From Hermatobates lingyangjiaoensis (taxonomy: Eukaryota; Arthropoda; Insecta; Hemiptera; Hermatobatidae), in NCBI GenBank assembly GCA_026182355.1, contig JAPFBL010000229.1, positions 535,001-599,000 of the forward strand: a stretch of DNA of 64,000 nucleotides, in the 5' to 3' direction. Position numbers and translations under genes: made by a program. Under the pieces are notes generated by a model. That model ran no database searches. It was not told the origin of the DNA and saw only the letters and a program-made list of their open reading frames with translations. Positions 51,401 to 56,613 of this stretch are shown here, in pieces (the stretch's first letter is position 1; every line of letters begins with the position of its first letter).

Positions 51401-52207
51401 AGTTATGTTCACCAAATTTCATATTTCGTTCCTGCTATCCCTAAGACGGTATACGAAACTCTCTGCACAAATATTACATTTTTTTTGGAGATACTTCGTA
51501 ACAAAAAATTAAAAAAGAAAACTTGTTAAACTTTAGTCCATACCAATTTGATTAAAATCCCTTTAATTTTTCATTTTTAGTTGAGATTTAGTGTAATATG
51601 CAGGATGCGATGCGCATCCTTCATATGGTCAAAAGTTGGGAAGAATTGAATACCTTTCTTGCCTCTCTGCCTTCTCAAAACCACACCAGATATCCAATTT
51701 CACTTTAGTTCAAGTGTGACTCTGACACGGAAGTTGTTTTGGTTGAAAAATCTCAGTCCTATTTCTGAATATCTTACTGGAGATTAGATGTTGATTTTTA
51801 TTTTTTGTGCTTACTTTGAAATCTTGTCATATTTATGAGTATAGATATATAACCTTATAGTTCACATAAAATATAAAATAACATTTATAGTTTGAAATTC
51901 CGAAACTGCACGTTTGATTAAAGACTATCACTTCTCCGATGTACTTCTTAGTTGCCCATCTCTTTTTCTGCTTAGGACAGTCCACTGAAATTTGAAACTC
52001 TAAATGTTTTTCTATTTCATTCCTGAACTTTGCTATATTATATAGTAGTACTAGTAAAATAATATTACAGAAGTTTGTGGAATATGTACATATAATTTTT
52101 TTTTCAGAATTGTTGAAAATGGAAAGGAAACTGTATTCAAGTACGAAAACGATGAGCTAAAATCGAAAACAGTCAACGGAGTCAATCAAGCACTGGCTTA
52201 CAGTTAA
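11578..52207 (+). CDS. DNAJB6/Mrj-like J-domain co-chaperone (whole spliced gene)
   Basis: Type II (class B) Hsp40. Family members stimulate Hsp70 ATPase through the J domain and suppress aggregation of misfolded, especially polyglutamine, clients in cytosol and nucleus. Five coding exons (11578-11645, 31609-31718, 40115-40288, 49791-50028, 52108-52207) splice in frame to 229 residues; every intron is GT-AG. The J domain is residues 1-70, with the HPD triad at 32-34, followed by KNP and the helix III/IV block EAYEVLSD. Residues 87-117 are a Phe/Gly-rich linker ([17 protein letters not shown]). Residues 160-185 are Ser/Thr-rich, as in the client-binding region of DNAJB6. The C-terminal signature [16 protein letters not shown] and LKSKTVNGV closely follows DNAJB6. 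There is no Zn-finger, so it is not class A. Length resembles the short DNAJB6 isoform. Family assignment is firm; orthology is by recognition only. Confidence 0.95.
13606..13800 (+). repeat. 40-bp minisatellite, about 4-5 diverged copies
   Basis: The word AACTAATTAAA and close variants recur at 13626, 13666, 13706 and 13746, exactly 40 bases apart, each followed by a T-rich stretch with CTTGTTC. A partial unit follows at about 13780. Units differ at many positions, so the array is old. It lies in intron 2. Confidence 0.8.
14159..14330 (+). repeat. 36-bp minisatellite, four near-identical copies plus a broken fifth
   Basis: Units begin at 14159, 14195, 14231 and 14267 with TTTCAATATGAGTGGG and continue ACTCTGACGAAAACCACTTG; a degenerate fifth begins at 14303. 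Because 36 is divisible by three, an open frame runs through and would read [12 protein letters not shown] four times (frame 14045-14338), but the flanking peptide resembles nothing and the array lies inside an intron. The unit contains the ACTCTGACGAA..CCACTTG module of foldback family A, so it probably arose by expansion of part of such an element. Confidence 0.85.
14331..14528 (+). repeat. Local direct duplication
   Basis: The segment TAGTTAAGGTGAAGATTC..TTTGATTGCATCCTCT (14331-14370) is repeated with small changes at 14469-14508, just downstream of the 36-bp minisatellite. It is probably part of the same local rearrangement. No function is apparent. Confidence 0.6.
17760..17860. repeat. 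Foldback family A, single (left) arm
   Basis: CAATGATCAAACCACAATATG, then the arm through TCTTTCAACCGTAACAAGCGG and CTTCGTCAGAGTCAAAAACCC, nearly identical to the left arm at 4107-4194. The right arm is missing and unrelated sequence follows. It is a solo arm, formed by deletion or by recombination between arms. Confidence 0.85.
17930..18060 (+). repeat. Repeat family C, plus copy
   Basis: Contains the block GCTTGGTTTCCCTC..TCTCTCCTGAAGACGGTTC followed by AGAGACTGTAAGTGTGTG, shared with 45225-45370 and, on the minus strand, with 20937-21010 and 44640-44750. The motif CTGAAGA-C-GGTT-CA-AACC (17995 on) is present, but the terminal GAAA reads CAAA here. The family is not recognised; it is non-coding. 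Confidence 0.75.
20937..21010 (-). repeat. Repeat family C, minus copy
   Basis: On the minus strand it reads CTTGGTCTCC..TCTCCTGAAGACAGATTGCC CGAAAATT..GTAAGTGTGTTTCATTAC, matching the family C tail. The hairpin after CTGAAGA is damaged (AGAT cannot pair with GCCC), so this is a decayed copy. A GC-richer patch (21010-21110) adjoins it and was not recognised. Confidence 0.65.
22019..22100 (+). repeat. 5' fragment of the short element family seen at 9.1 kb
   Basis: CATTAGTTGTACAATCCGTAACTGTGTGTGGTATT matches the start of the 126-bp element at 9091-9216 (minus) and the start of the copy at 22427. It is then diverged. With the SINE-like element between them, two family members lie about 400 bases apart here. 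Confidence 0.55.
22140..22390 (+). repeat. SINE-like element, plus copy with B box
   Basis: Begins with GGTTCGATCCCC (22141-22152), a good match to the RNA polymerase III B box (GGTTCGANNCC) of tRNA genes. It continues through GGGAGGTGAATAAATCTGAG, CGTTAAGCCGTCGG and GATCAAACAAAAAG, shared in order with the minus copy at 3009-3252. No A box is seen upstream, so the tRNA-like head is truncated or worn. It carries no open frame. The B box supports a tRNA-derived SINE; the partner LINE cannot be named. Confidence 0.75.
22427..22585 (+). repeat. Short element with CTGTCGA-hairpin-GAAA motif
   Basis: Starts CAGTTGTGCAATCCGTAATG like the 9.1 kb element and carries CTGTCGA-T-GAACAC-GAT-GTGTTC-GAAA (22504-22530), then CGCGTAGAATAAAA and TGTGTGAAGACTTTG. 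The six-base-pair hairpin is perfect, although CTGANGA has one change. It is a longer family member than the 126-bp copy. Non-coding. Confidence 0.7.
24741..24780. repeat. AT-rich palindrome
   Basis: TTCAATTATGAATA (24741-24754) is perfectly complementary to TATTCATAATTGAA (24767-24780) across a 12-base loop, in a run of AATAATAAT repeats in intron 2. It could extrude as a cruciform, but no function is implied. Confidence 0.75.
25930..26051. repeat. Foldback family A, single (right) arm
   Basis: TTCGTGAGAAGACCCCTTG..GGATTTTAGTCTTT, then CCCATTTCTTATAGTGG, TTTGGACGTTCATTG and a TGAAATCTTG-TATATATA end, matching the right arm and 3' flank of other family A copies. The module is damaged (CGTGAGA for CTGACGA). 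The end in a short TA run recurs in the copies at 42.2 and 53.4 kb. Confidence 0.7.
26148..26425. repeat. Cluster of simple repeats: (TA)n, (GT)n, (G)12
   Basis: A (TA)n tract at 26148-26179, a (GT)n tract at 26376-26394 and a run of twelve G at 26414-26425 lie within 280 bases. They are ordinary microsatellites of intron 2, with likely length polymorphism. Confidence 0.9.
29770..30785 (+). repeat. Tandem array of 79-bp units with 68-bp derivatives
   Basis: The word GAGACTTA recurs at 29836, 29915, 29994, 30073, 30152, 30220 and 30288: spacing 79 four times, then 68 twice. The short units have lost an 11-base block beside TTGAATATT. Units carry GTAGACGTAGATGTTGAATATT and ATTGAATTCGATATCCATTT. 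Older, diverged units (CACACAGTTTGAGGCTTAC..) continue at about 30540-30785, beyond an AT-rich centre, and a partial one precedes 29836. Confidence 0.85.
30320..30530. repeat. AT-rich palindromic core inside the 79-bp array
   Basis: Between the homogeneous and diverged parts of the array lies a rearranged patch: repeated and inverted pieces of ATTATTGGATGAATATTATT and TTATCCATTGGATGGA, then a long TA/AATATAT tract (30395-30515) with several self-complementary stretches. It looks like a fragile, slippage-prone site; the assembly may be unreliable here. Confidence 0.65.
31473..31498 (+). repeat. Isolated CTGAAGA-hairpin-GAAA motif
   Basis: CTGAAGA-A-GAACA-GATG-TGTTC-GAAA with a perfect five-base-pair stem, 111 bases upstream of coding exon 2 (31609). 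The flanks do not clearly match the other short elements, so this may be a decayed family member. Only the motif is seen. Confidence 0.5.
31609..31718 (+). CDS. DNAJB6/Mrj-like gene, coding exon 2 (HPD exon)
   Basis: Encodes residues 23-59 and the first base of codon 60: [24 protein letters not shown]. It contains the J-domain HPD triad (32-34) that contacts Hsp70, helix II and helix III. The acceptor is TATTACAG, ending at 31608; the donor is G|GTAAGT at 31719. It enters in phase 2 and leaves in phase 1. Reading on past the donor gives an unrelated tail and a stop, so an intron-retaining message would be truncated after the J domain. Confidence 0.96.
34484..35038. mobile_element. Non-autonomous hAT transposon (555 bp), complete
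   Basis: Terminal inverted repeats of 15 perfect bases, CAGTGATGGCAAACC at the left and its complement at 35024-35038. Both ends are flanked by the identical 8-base sequence GTGTATAC (34476-34483 and 35039-35046). An 8-base target duplication fitting nTnnnnAn, with CAGTG-type ends, is diagnostic of the hAT superfamily. The interior is AT-rich with no transposase, so the copy must have moved using an enzyme encoded elsewhere. The intact duplication suggests fairly recent insertion into intron 3. Confidence 0.94.
37606..37678 (+). repeat. Dispersed repeat, copy 1 (paired with 39447-39520)
   Basis: The segment ATAAACGATTCCTGG..ATTATAGGTACATGAAGT..AACATTAGGCAATGTAATGACTC matches 39447-39520 with about ten differences, 1.8 kb apart in the same orientation. 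No ends or motif identify the family. Confidence 0.7.
37771..37930 (+). repeat. Three-copy tandem repeat, 60/57 bp
   Basis: CATTTGAGTTAGTGAAGAT recurs at 37784, 37844 and 37901, with CTGACTCGAAGGATATATGA between copies. Non-coding, in intron 3. Confidence 0.85.
39447..39520 (+). repeat. Dispersed repeat, copy 2
   Basis: Second copy of the segment at 37606-37678: ATAAACGATACCTAG..ATTATAGGTACATGAAAT..AACATTAGACAACGTAATAACTC. It is more diverged at its 3' end. Confidence 0.7.
39640..39665. repeat. Perfect 11-bp palindrome
   Basis: AATACAAAGAC, four T, then GTCTTTGTATT. It is a short hairpin in intron 3, about 450 bases before coding exon 3. No function is claimed. Confidence 0.7.
39901..39935. 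repeat. Perfect 15-bp palindrome
   Basis: TGAGTCAACTACTAT (39901-39915), a five-base spacer, then its exact complement ATAGTAGTTGACTCA (39921-39935), about 180 bases upstream of coding exon 3. As RNA it would form a stable hairpin close to the acceptor. The TGAGTCA ends match an AP-1 consensus, which may be chance. Confidence 0.7.
40115..40288 (+). CDS. DNAJB6/Mrj-like gene, coding exon 3 (end of J domain and Phe/Gly linker)
   Basis: Completes D60 and encodes residues 61-117: [14 protein letters not shown], then [21 protein letters not shown] and FFNFFGG. The start is J-domain helix IV; the rest is the Phe/Gly-rich linker typical of class B J proteins, with the RDPxxVFREFF motif that is strongly conserved in the DNAJB2/B6/B8 group. 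The acceptor is GTTGCAG, ending at 40114; the donor is G|GTAATT at 40289, weaker than the others. It enters and leaves in phase 1. Confidence 0.95.
40556..40700 (+). repeat. Short element with CTAACGA-hairpin-GAAA motif
   Basis: CTAACGA-T-GAACAC-TAA-GTTTTC-GAAA (40611-40637), followed by CGCGTTG and TTTTTATGTGGAAAGACTC, matches the 22.43 kb copy. The stem has one mismatch. An inverted piece, CTTAGTGTTCATTATCAG (40563-40580), lies 30 bases upstream and pairs with the motif, suggesting a second copy in opposite orientation. Confidence 0.65.
41625..41699. repeat. Compact inverted repeat enclosing CTGATGA-hairpin-GAAA
   Basis: GATATCACAAAACTCACTACTA (41625-41646) is complementary, with a one-base indel, to TAGTAGTGAGTTTTTGTGATA (41679-41699). 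Between them lies CTGATGA-C-GAC-ACA-GTC-GAAA (41656-41676). The whole could fold as a long stem, an internal loop of conserved bases, and a three-base-pair hairpin. Confidence 0.75.
41920..42025. repeat. Foldback, about 34-bp arms
   Basis: CACTATTTTTC..TCGAGTTTTGGTCTAG (41920-41952) is inverted at CTAGACCAAACCTCGA..GAAAAATAGTG (41992-42025). A TA run follows and then a family A copy, so two palindromic elements lie back to back. Confidence 0.75.
42036..42225. repeat. Foldback family A, short-centred copy
   Basis: Left arm from AAAAAAATACTGAGATC through TCTTTCAACCATAAC to TCAAAAACCCAACTGACG; right arm ..GAAGACCGCTTGTTG..GGTTGAAAGATCTTAGT. Then ATTGTGGTTTGATCATTG and a TTTCACATGTTTATGTGAAA hairpin ending in CTTGTTATATATA. 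The two arms share a few bases at the centre, as if the loop had been deleted. It lies between (TA)n tracts. Confidence 0.85.
42336..42447. repeat. Foldback family A, diverged right arm
   Basis: GGACTGACAAAGACCAGTT..TTGGTTGACAGAAG, then TTTCTGATTCCCTACTACGG, TTTAGACGTTAATTTTTATT and GGTGAAATATGACC-ATATATATA. The order of blocks matches the right arm and tail of the family; GAAA has become GACA. Confidence 0.65.
44640..44955 (-). repeat. Repeat family C, minus arm of an inverted pair
   Basis: Read on the minus strand: TATTTTTATTAATGCTTAG, AACTTATCTAGTATTTATG, ATCATTTCCTCTG, then TCTCTGTACCAGTG, TTGGTTTATCTC, TCTCTCCTAAAGTTGGTTC and AGAGACTGTAAGT. It is about 300 bases long and matches 45053-45370 in inverted orientation. 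The motif CTGAAGA is lost here (CTAAAGT). A 111-codon open frame crosses it and resembles the frame in the other arm only because the DNA is duplicated. Confidence 0.8.
45053..45370 (+). repeat. Repeat family C, plus arm of an inverted pair
   Basis: Inverted partner of 44640-44955 across a 97-base AT-rich spacer, giving a palindrome over 700 bases long. The 3' end holds CTGAAGA-C-GGTT-CA-AACC-GAAA (45320-45341) and CTGTAAGTGTGTGTTTTT. A GC-rich block (45240-45300, GGGACCGGGCGCGTATGCGG) occurs only in this arm. The 109-codon open frame over it is hydrophobic and shows no protein signature, so it is not called a gene. Confidence 0.8.
45793..45930. repeat. Foldback family A, diverged copy
   Basis: Left arm TTCAGAAATGATACTAAG..ACTCGACC-AAAATAACTGGCTCTC; right arm GAGGGCCAGTTTC-TTTAGTCGAAAGGTACTAATC..AATTTCTTACTGTGGTTTAGAC. 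The arm sequences differ from the 4.1 kb copy but the layout and outer ends agree. The hairpin-forming bases changed in both halves. Confidence 0.7.
47020..47400 (+). repeat. 131-133-bp tandem repeat, about three copies
   Basis: TTGTATCAAA recurs at 47043, 47176 and 47307, followed each time by a GAAG/AAGG block, TTTAG(A)..ATTC and GATGATTAC. The units diverge from one another, and each contains two sub-blocks with TGATTACTAC. Non-coding, in intron 4. Confidence 0.8.
49791..50028 (+). CDS. DNAJB6/Mrj-like gene, coding exon 4 (Ser/Thr-rich region)
   Basis: Completes E118 and encodes residues 119-196: a His/Arg/Asn-rich start (RGHHHD), [16 protein letters not shown], then [23 protein letters not shown] and GGKKITTK. 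The Ser/Thr-rich stretch and the GGKKITTK block correspond to the anti-aggregation and C-terminal segments of DNAJB6. The acceptor is TTGACAG, ending at 49790; the donor is AA|GTAAGT at 50029. It enters in phase 1 and leaves in phase 2. Reading past the donor ends at a stop within two codons. Confidence 0.95.
50247..50295. repeat. (AT)n palindrome with CCCG/CGGG ends
   Basis: GACCCGATATATAT.. ending ATATACCGGGTATAT: a dinucleotide tract bounded by complementary ACCCG and CGGGT, so the whole can fold on itself. Related TCGGG/CCCGA words appear at 50770-50840, perhaps the other end of a decayed element. Confidence 0.6.
51711..51832. repeat. Foldback family A, right arm
   Basis: CAAGTGTGACTCTGACACGG..TTTTGGTTGAAAAATCTCAG, then CCTATTTCTGAATATCTTAC, GATGTTGATTTTTATT and TTTGAAATCTTGTCATAT. 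Block order matches the family; no left arm is present. Confidence 0.7.
52108..52207 (+). CDS. DNAJB6/Mrj-like gene, terminal coding exon
   Basis: Completes K197 and encodes residues 198-229 followed by TAA (52205-52207): [25 protein letters not shown], ending LAYS. The KIVENGKE..LKS.TVNGV block is the conserved C-terminal beta-strand segment of DNAJB6, which is part of its oligomer-forming region. The acceptor is a run of T ending CAG at 52107. The protein lacks the acidic tail that follows NGV in vertebrate DNAJB6. Confidence 0.95.
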
Positions 52208-52618
52208 TTCAACCTTAATCGGCAAACTTACCAAGCGAAGAGAAATTACCAAGATAAGATTAGATGCTAAAATGAAAATTTACATGTATTTTGTGCTCTG
52301 AACGATCTTAAATACATATATATATAGTTTAGTAAGACAGTTCTTTTTTTGTATTATTTAAAAAAAAAACATATGTATAAATTTGTATAAGTTTACATTG
52401 AGAAGAAAAGTGACTTGGAGGGGAGAACGACTGTTTGACTGCGTCTCTTAGTGGTTTTTGTCGCACTTTGTGATACTGTTTGCTCCCAGGGGGAAAGGAT
52501 TTCTGTCAAAGAGATCTTACCCGTTCCTATCTAGTTGGCTTTGCTGGTGACTTGTACCAAGCAAGTTTTAATTGGAATCTTGAGTTTCAATTTAGGCTAA
52601 ATTCGTTTTGTTTTCAAC

Positions 52619-52673
<55 letters not shown>

Positions 52674-52795
52674 TATATGCGTAATCGTTTTAAGTCCTAT
52701 AGATGTACATATTTTAATTATTTTTTTATCTTTAAACATTTTCTTATAATGCTTTGTTTTTATACATTAATAAATTCCCCCTGCTTAATTGAGAT
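52208..52795 (+). other. Probable 3' untranslated region with AATAAA
   Basis: After the stop the sequence is AT-rich, with a long (TA)n tract at 52623-52669. The first canonical polyadenylation signal, AATAAA, is at 52769-52774, followed within 20-40 bases by T-rich sequence. Two overlapping AATAAA copies at 53146-53155, followed by a T run, are alternatives. Without transcript data the true end is unknown. Confidence 0.5.
52623..52669. repeat. (TA)n microsatellite
   Basis: An uninterrupted alternating TA tract of 47 bases in the likely 3' untranslated region. Confidence 0.95.
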
Positions 52796-53288
52796 ATATG
52801 AAATCTACTGACGTTCGAAAAATGGATTTGGCATTAAAGTAATTGAATTAGTACTTAAAAGTCGAGCTTTTCAACTTGAGTTTTCAAATTACATCTCTTC
52901 CCTTATTTATGAATTGTTCAACGTTTATTTTCTATTTCGCCCTTAAGATTACCTTTAAGCATTAGTTCCCGTTTAGTTGAAATATATCTTCATTTAAATT
53001 TCATTAAAATTTATAAAAAAAAATCTACACAATACAGTTTATCAATTCGTAACATTGTACACCTCTTAAAATGTTTTACTGGCAGGTTATAAACAAATTT
53101 TAACTGTGTAGTTTCTGATTATGTTTTGTCAAGACAAATTAGAAAAATAAATAAACTAAAATATATTGTACTTTTTTTTATTTCCTTCAAAATCACCTTA
53201 CTGAAGCAGGTATGTAATTCATTTTAGTTTATATTTCGGTTATTTTTCTGTATCCAATTATATTTTTACTCATATTTTATATCTATCT

Positions 53289-53478
53289 ATCAATGATCAA
53301 ACCACAATATGAAATGGGAAAACAAGACTAAGATCTTTCAACCCAACACAACTCAGTTGGGTTTTTGACTCTGACTAAGACCGCTTGTTACGGTTGCAAG
53401 ATCTTAGTCTTGTTTTTCCATTTAATATTGTTGTTTGATCATTGATTGTTATTTCACATGTTTATGTGAAATCTTTTT
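53289..53478. repeat. Foldback family A, copy with deleted left module
   Basis: CAATGATCAAACCACAATATG..GACTAAGATCTTTCAACCCA, then AACTCAGTTGGGTTTTTGACTC, TGACTAAGACCGCTTG, TACGGTTGCAAGATCTTAG and TTGATCATTGATTG, ending in the TTTCACATGTTTATGTGAAA hairpin. The left arm lacks its ACCG..CGTCAG portion; the right-arm module has TGACTAAG for TGACGAAG. It is close in sequence to the 4.1 and 42.1 kb copies. Confidence 0.85.
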
Positions 53479-53479
53479 A

Positions 53480-54190
53480 TTTATCTATATAAATAAAGAA
53501 GGTTTTTGTCTGTACGTTGCTTAGAACAGACCCATTTAGAGTTATCTTAACGTTTCATTCATTAGAGAAATCGAATCCCACCCTTAGACAAATTTCTGTC
53601 TGTCGGTTTATCCGCAAATTTTGTCACAAGTAAAATAAGCCAGCAGAAGATATAGCAAGCTGAAACGTAAGATCTTTATTGTTGATTTTTCCTGCCTGTT
53701 CAGTAGTAAGGGTTGAGAATTAATTGCTCGTTCACAAAGCTATTTATTCTGAATAGATAGTACATCTTGAATTCTAAGAAACACCTTGTCAATAAGTAAA
53801 TACGCAATATATTCATATTCGCAAATGAAATTAAAATCAACTAACAATAACTACTTGCTACACCTGTATATTTTCAAAATAAACATGTCTGTGAAGTTAG
53901 CGAAATACAGCTTAAAGGTTCATAACTTCGTTTCTACGCTGAATTTTCAATCCATTCAGAGCCTAATTTTAAGTTAGACATACAGAAATATACTGTCAAA
54001 ATTTCAGCTTGCTATGTCTTATGGTGATTGAGTTTACTTGTGACAAAATTTTGTGGACAGACCGACAGAAATTTTTCTATGGGTGGATTCGGTTTCTCTA
54101 ATGAATGAAACGTAAAAAAGACTTGAAATGAGTCGGTTCTAAGTAATGTACAGACAAAATCATTCTTTTATTTGTACAGATATACAGGTA
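53480..54190. repeat. Long foldback element (about 700 bp)
   Basis: The left arm (53480-53680: AAATAAAGAAGGTTTTTGTC, GTACGTTGCTTAGAAC, TAACGTTTCATTCATTAGAG, AATTTTGTCACAAGTAAA, TAGCAAGCTGAAA) is inverted in the right arm (53990-54190: TTTCAGCTTGCTATGTC, TTTACTTGTGACAAAATTTT, TAATGAATGAAACGT, GTTCTAAGTAATGTACAGAC). The 300-base centre has a 63-codon frame with no signature. It directly follows the family A copy. Confidence 0.85.
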
Positions 54191-54386
54191 TAGCTAGTAA
54201 GTACTGTTAGTTGATTTCAATTTCTTTTGCATTTAAGCTCCCAGCAGGGTGTTTCCCGAAGTTCAAGATCTGCCATCTGTTCAGAATAACTGACTTTGTG
54301 AACAATCAAATCTCACCCCTTCAAAAGAGCAGGTGGGAAAAATCAATAAATTTTCTTGCACTATATCAAGCTTAGGAAAGAACTAA

Positions 54387-54707
54387 CAAGTCAGTAGAGT
54401 GATTAGTGATGAGGAAGCAGTTCATTATCCAATTGAATTTCTTGATTCCGTGACTACTCCTGGACTGCATGCTCATGTCTTAAAACTTAAAGTAATGGCA
54501 CCAATCATGCTGTTACGAAACTTGAGTACCCCAAAAATGTGCACCGGGATAGAACTCCGAATTGGTGCTTTGCAGAGATTGACAGCCTCAGCACAGAAGG
54601 CTGATATCATGACAGAGTATGGTACAGGGGAGTCAGTGTTTATACCACGCACACCATTGATACCTAGCTACTGCCCTTTCGATTCAAATGGTTTTAAGTC
54701 GAACTAG
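54387..54707 (+). pseudogene. Helitron Pif1-like helicase fragment
   Basis: The open frame reads EEAVHYPIEFLDSVTTPGL, then HVLKLKVMAPIMLLRNLSTP, GIELRIGALQ and ESVFIPRTPLIPS. This is the pattern near the C-terminus of eukaryotic Helitron Rep/helicase proteins (YP.EFLNS..PSGLPPH.L.LKVG.P.MLLRNL....CNGTRL, then GE.VFIPRIPLIPS). The fragment lacks the walker motifs upstream and the final QFPV..AFAMTINKSQGQ block, and in-frame stops lie just before it. It is a truncated, dead remnant that ends exactly where the 77-bp satellite starts. Confidence 0.85.
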
Positions 54708-56613
54708 TCAACGTTGTTACTTTTTTCAACATTATGTAAAAATGTACTAAGAGTGTGATATCATTGAAGACAGGTTGGAACTAGTCAACTTTGGTAATTT
54801 TTTTGAACATTTTGTACACGTGTACTCAAACTGCGCTATGAATTACAACTATAGTAACTAGTCAAATTTGTTACCTTTTTTCAACAATTTGTACAAGTGT
54901 ACTAAAAGTGCGATATGTCTGAAAACTTTGGTAAATTTTTTAACTTTTTGTTCAAGTGTACTGAAACTGCGCTATTATGAATGAAAAATGGTAGTAACTA
55001 GTCAACTATGTTACATTTTTTCAACATTATGTACAAATAATCTAAATGTGGGATATGATTGAAAAAAAGTAGTAACTAGTCAACTTTGTTATATTTTTTC
55101 AACCTTTAGTACAAGTATACTAAAAGTGCGATATGATTGAAAATATTTAGTAACTAGTCAAATATTTTCATTTTTTCAACTTTTTGTACACGTGTACTAA
55201 AATTTCAATACGTTTGAAAACTGGTAGTAACTAGTTATGTTTTTCACATTTTTTCAAATTTTTGTAGAAGTGTACTAATAGAGGGTTATGATTAAATGCA
55301 GGTACTGACTAGTCAACTTTGTTAATTTTTTTCAACTTTTTGAATAAGTGTAAAAAAAGTGCGATTTGATTGATGACAGGTTGTAACTAGTCTACTTTTG
55401 TACATTTTTTTAACTTTTAGTACAAGTATACTCAAACTGCGCTATGATTGAAAAATGGTAGTAGCTGGTCAACTATGTTACATTTTTTCAACATTATGTA
55501 CAAATAAACTAAAAGTGCGATAAGTTTGAATAAAAGTAGTAACTAGTCAACTTTGTTAAATTTTTTCATCTCTTTGTACAATGTTCTCAAACTACGCTAT
55601 GATTGAAAAATGGTAGTAACTAGTCAACTATGTTATATTTTTTCAACATTATGTACAAATAAACTAACAGTGCGATATGATTGAAAAAAGTTAGTAACTA
55701 GTCAACTTTGTTACATTTTTTTAACTTTTAGTACAAGTGTACTCAAACTGCGCTATGATTTACAACTATAGTAACTAGTCAAATTTGTTACTTTTTTTCA
55801 ACTGTTTGTACAAGTGTACTAAAAGGGGGATGTGATTGAAAACATTTAGTAACTAGTCAAATTTTTACATTTTTCCAGCTTTTAGTACACGTGTACTAAA
55901 AATTTAATACGATTGAAAACTGGTAGAAACTAGTCAAGTATTTCACATTTTTTCAAATTTTTGTACAAGTGTTAAAAGAGGGTTATGATTGAAAACAGGT
56001 ACTGACTAGTCAACTTTCTTACATTATTTCAACTTTTTGAATAAGTGTAAAAAAAAGTACCTTTTGATTGATAACAGGTTTAACTAGTCAACTTATGTAC
56101 ATTTTTTCAACTTTTAGTACAAGTGTACTCAAACTGGGATATGATTGAAAAATGGTAATAACTAGTCAACTAGGTTACATTTTTATTAAGTACAAATAAA
56201 CTAAAAGTGCAATATGATTGAAAAAAAGTAGTAACTAGTCAACTTTGTTAAAATTTTTTAACTTTTTGTACACGCCTACTAAAATTTAAATATGATTGAA
56301 AACTGGTAGTAACAGGCCAACATAGTTACATTATTTCAATATCCTATACAAGTGTACTAAAAGTGAAATATGTTTGAAAACAGGTAGTAACTAGTCATAG
56401 TTGTTACACTTTTCAACTTTTTTACAATTATACTAGAAGTGCGATATGATTGAAAAAAAGTACTAACTAGTCAAATTTGATAATTTTTTTCAACATTTTC
56501 TACAAATGTACTCAAACTGTGCTATGATTGAAAAATGCTAGTAACTAGTCAACTATGTTACTTTTTTTCAACATGATGAAAAAATGTACTAAAAGTGATA
56601 TCATTGAAGACAG
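54703..56613 (+). repeat. 77-78-bp satellite array, about 24-25 copies
   Basis: ACTAGTCAA recurs at 54703, 54780, 54857, 54997, 55075, 55153 and so on, 77-78 bases apart, or about twice that where a unit's word is lost. The unit contains TTACATTTTTTCAAC, GTACAAGTGTACT and AAAGTGCGATATGATTGAAAA; the GTACAAGTGTAC word is nearly palindromic. Units are fairly diverged. Both outermost units carry the same variant, GATATCATTGAAGACAG. Confidence 0.92.

Larger units (their letters stand above)
50029..52107 (+). other. Intron 5 of the DNAJB6-like gene (2.1 kb)
   Basis: It contains an (AT)n palindrome at 50258-50295, a patch of CCCGA/TCGGG-rich inverted fragments (50740-50840), a family A half copy (51711-51832) and AT-rich filler. 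An 83-codon frame at 51278-51529 is not recognised. Confidence 0.8.
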
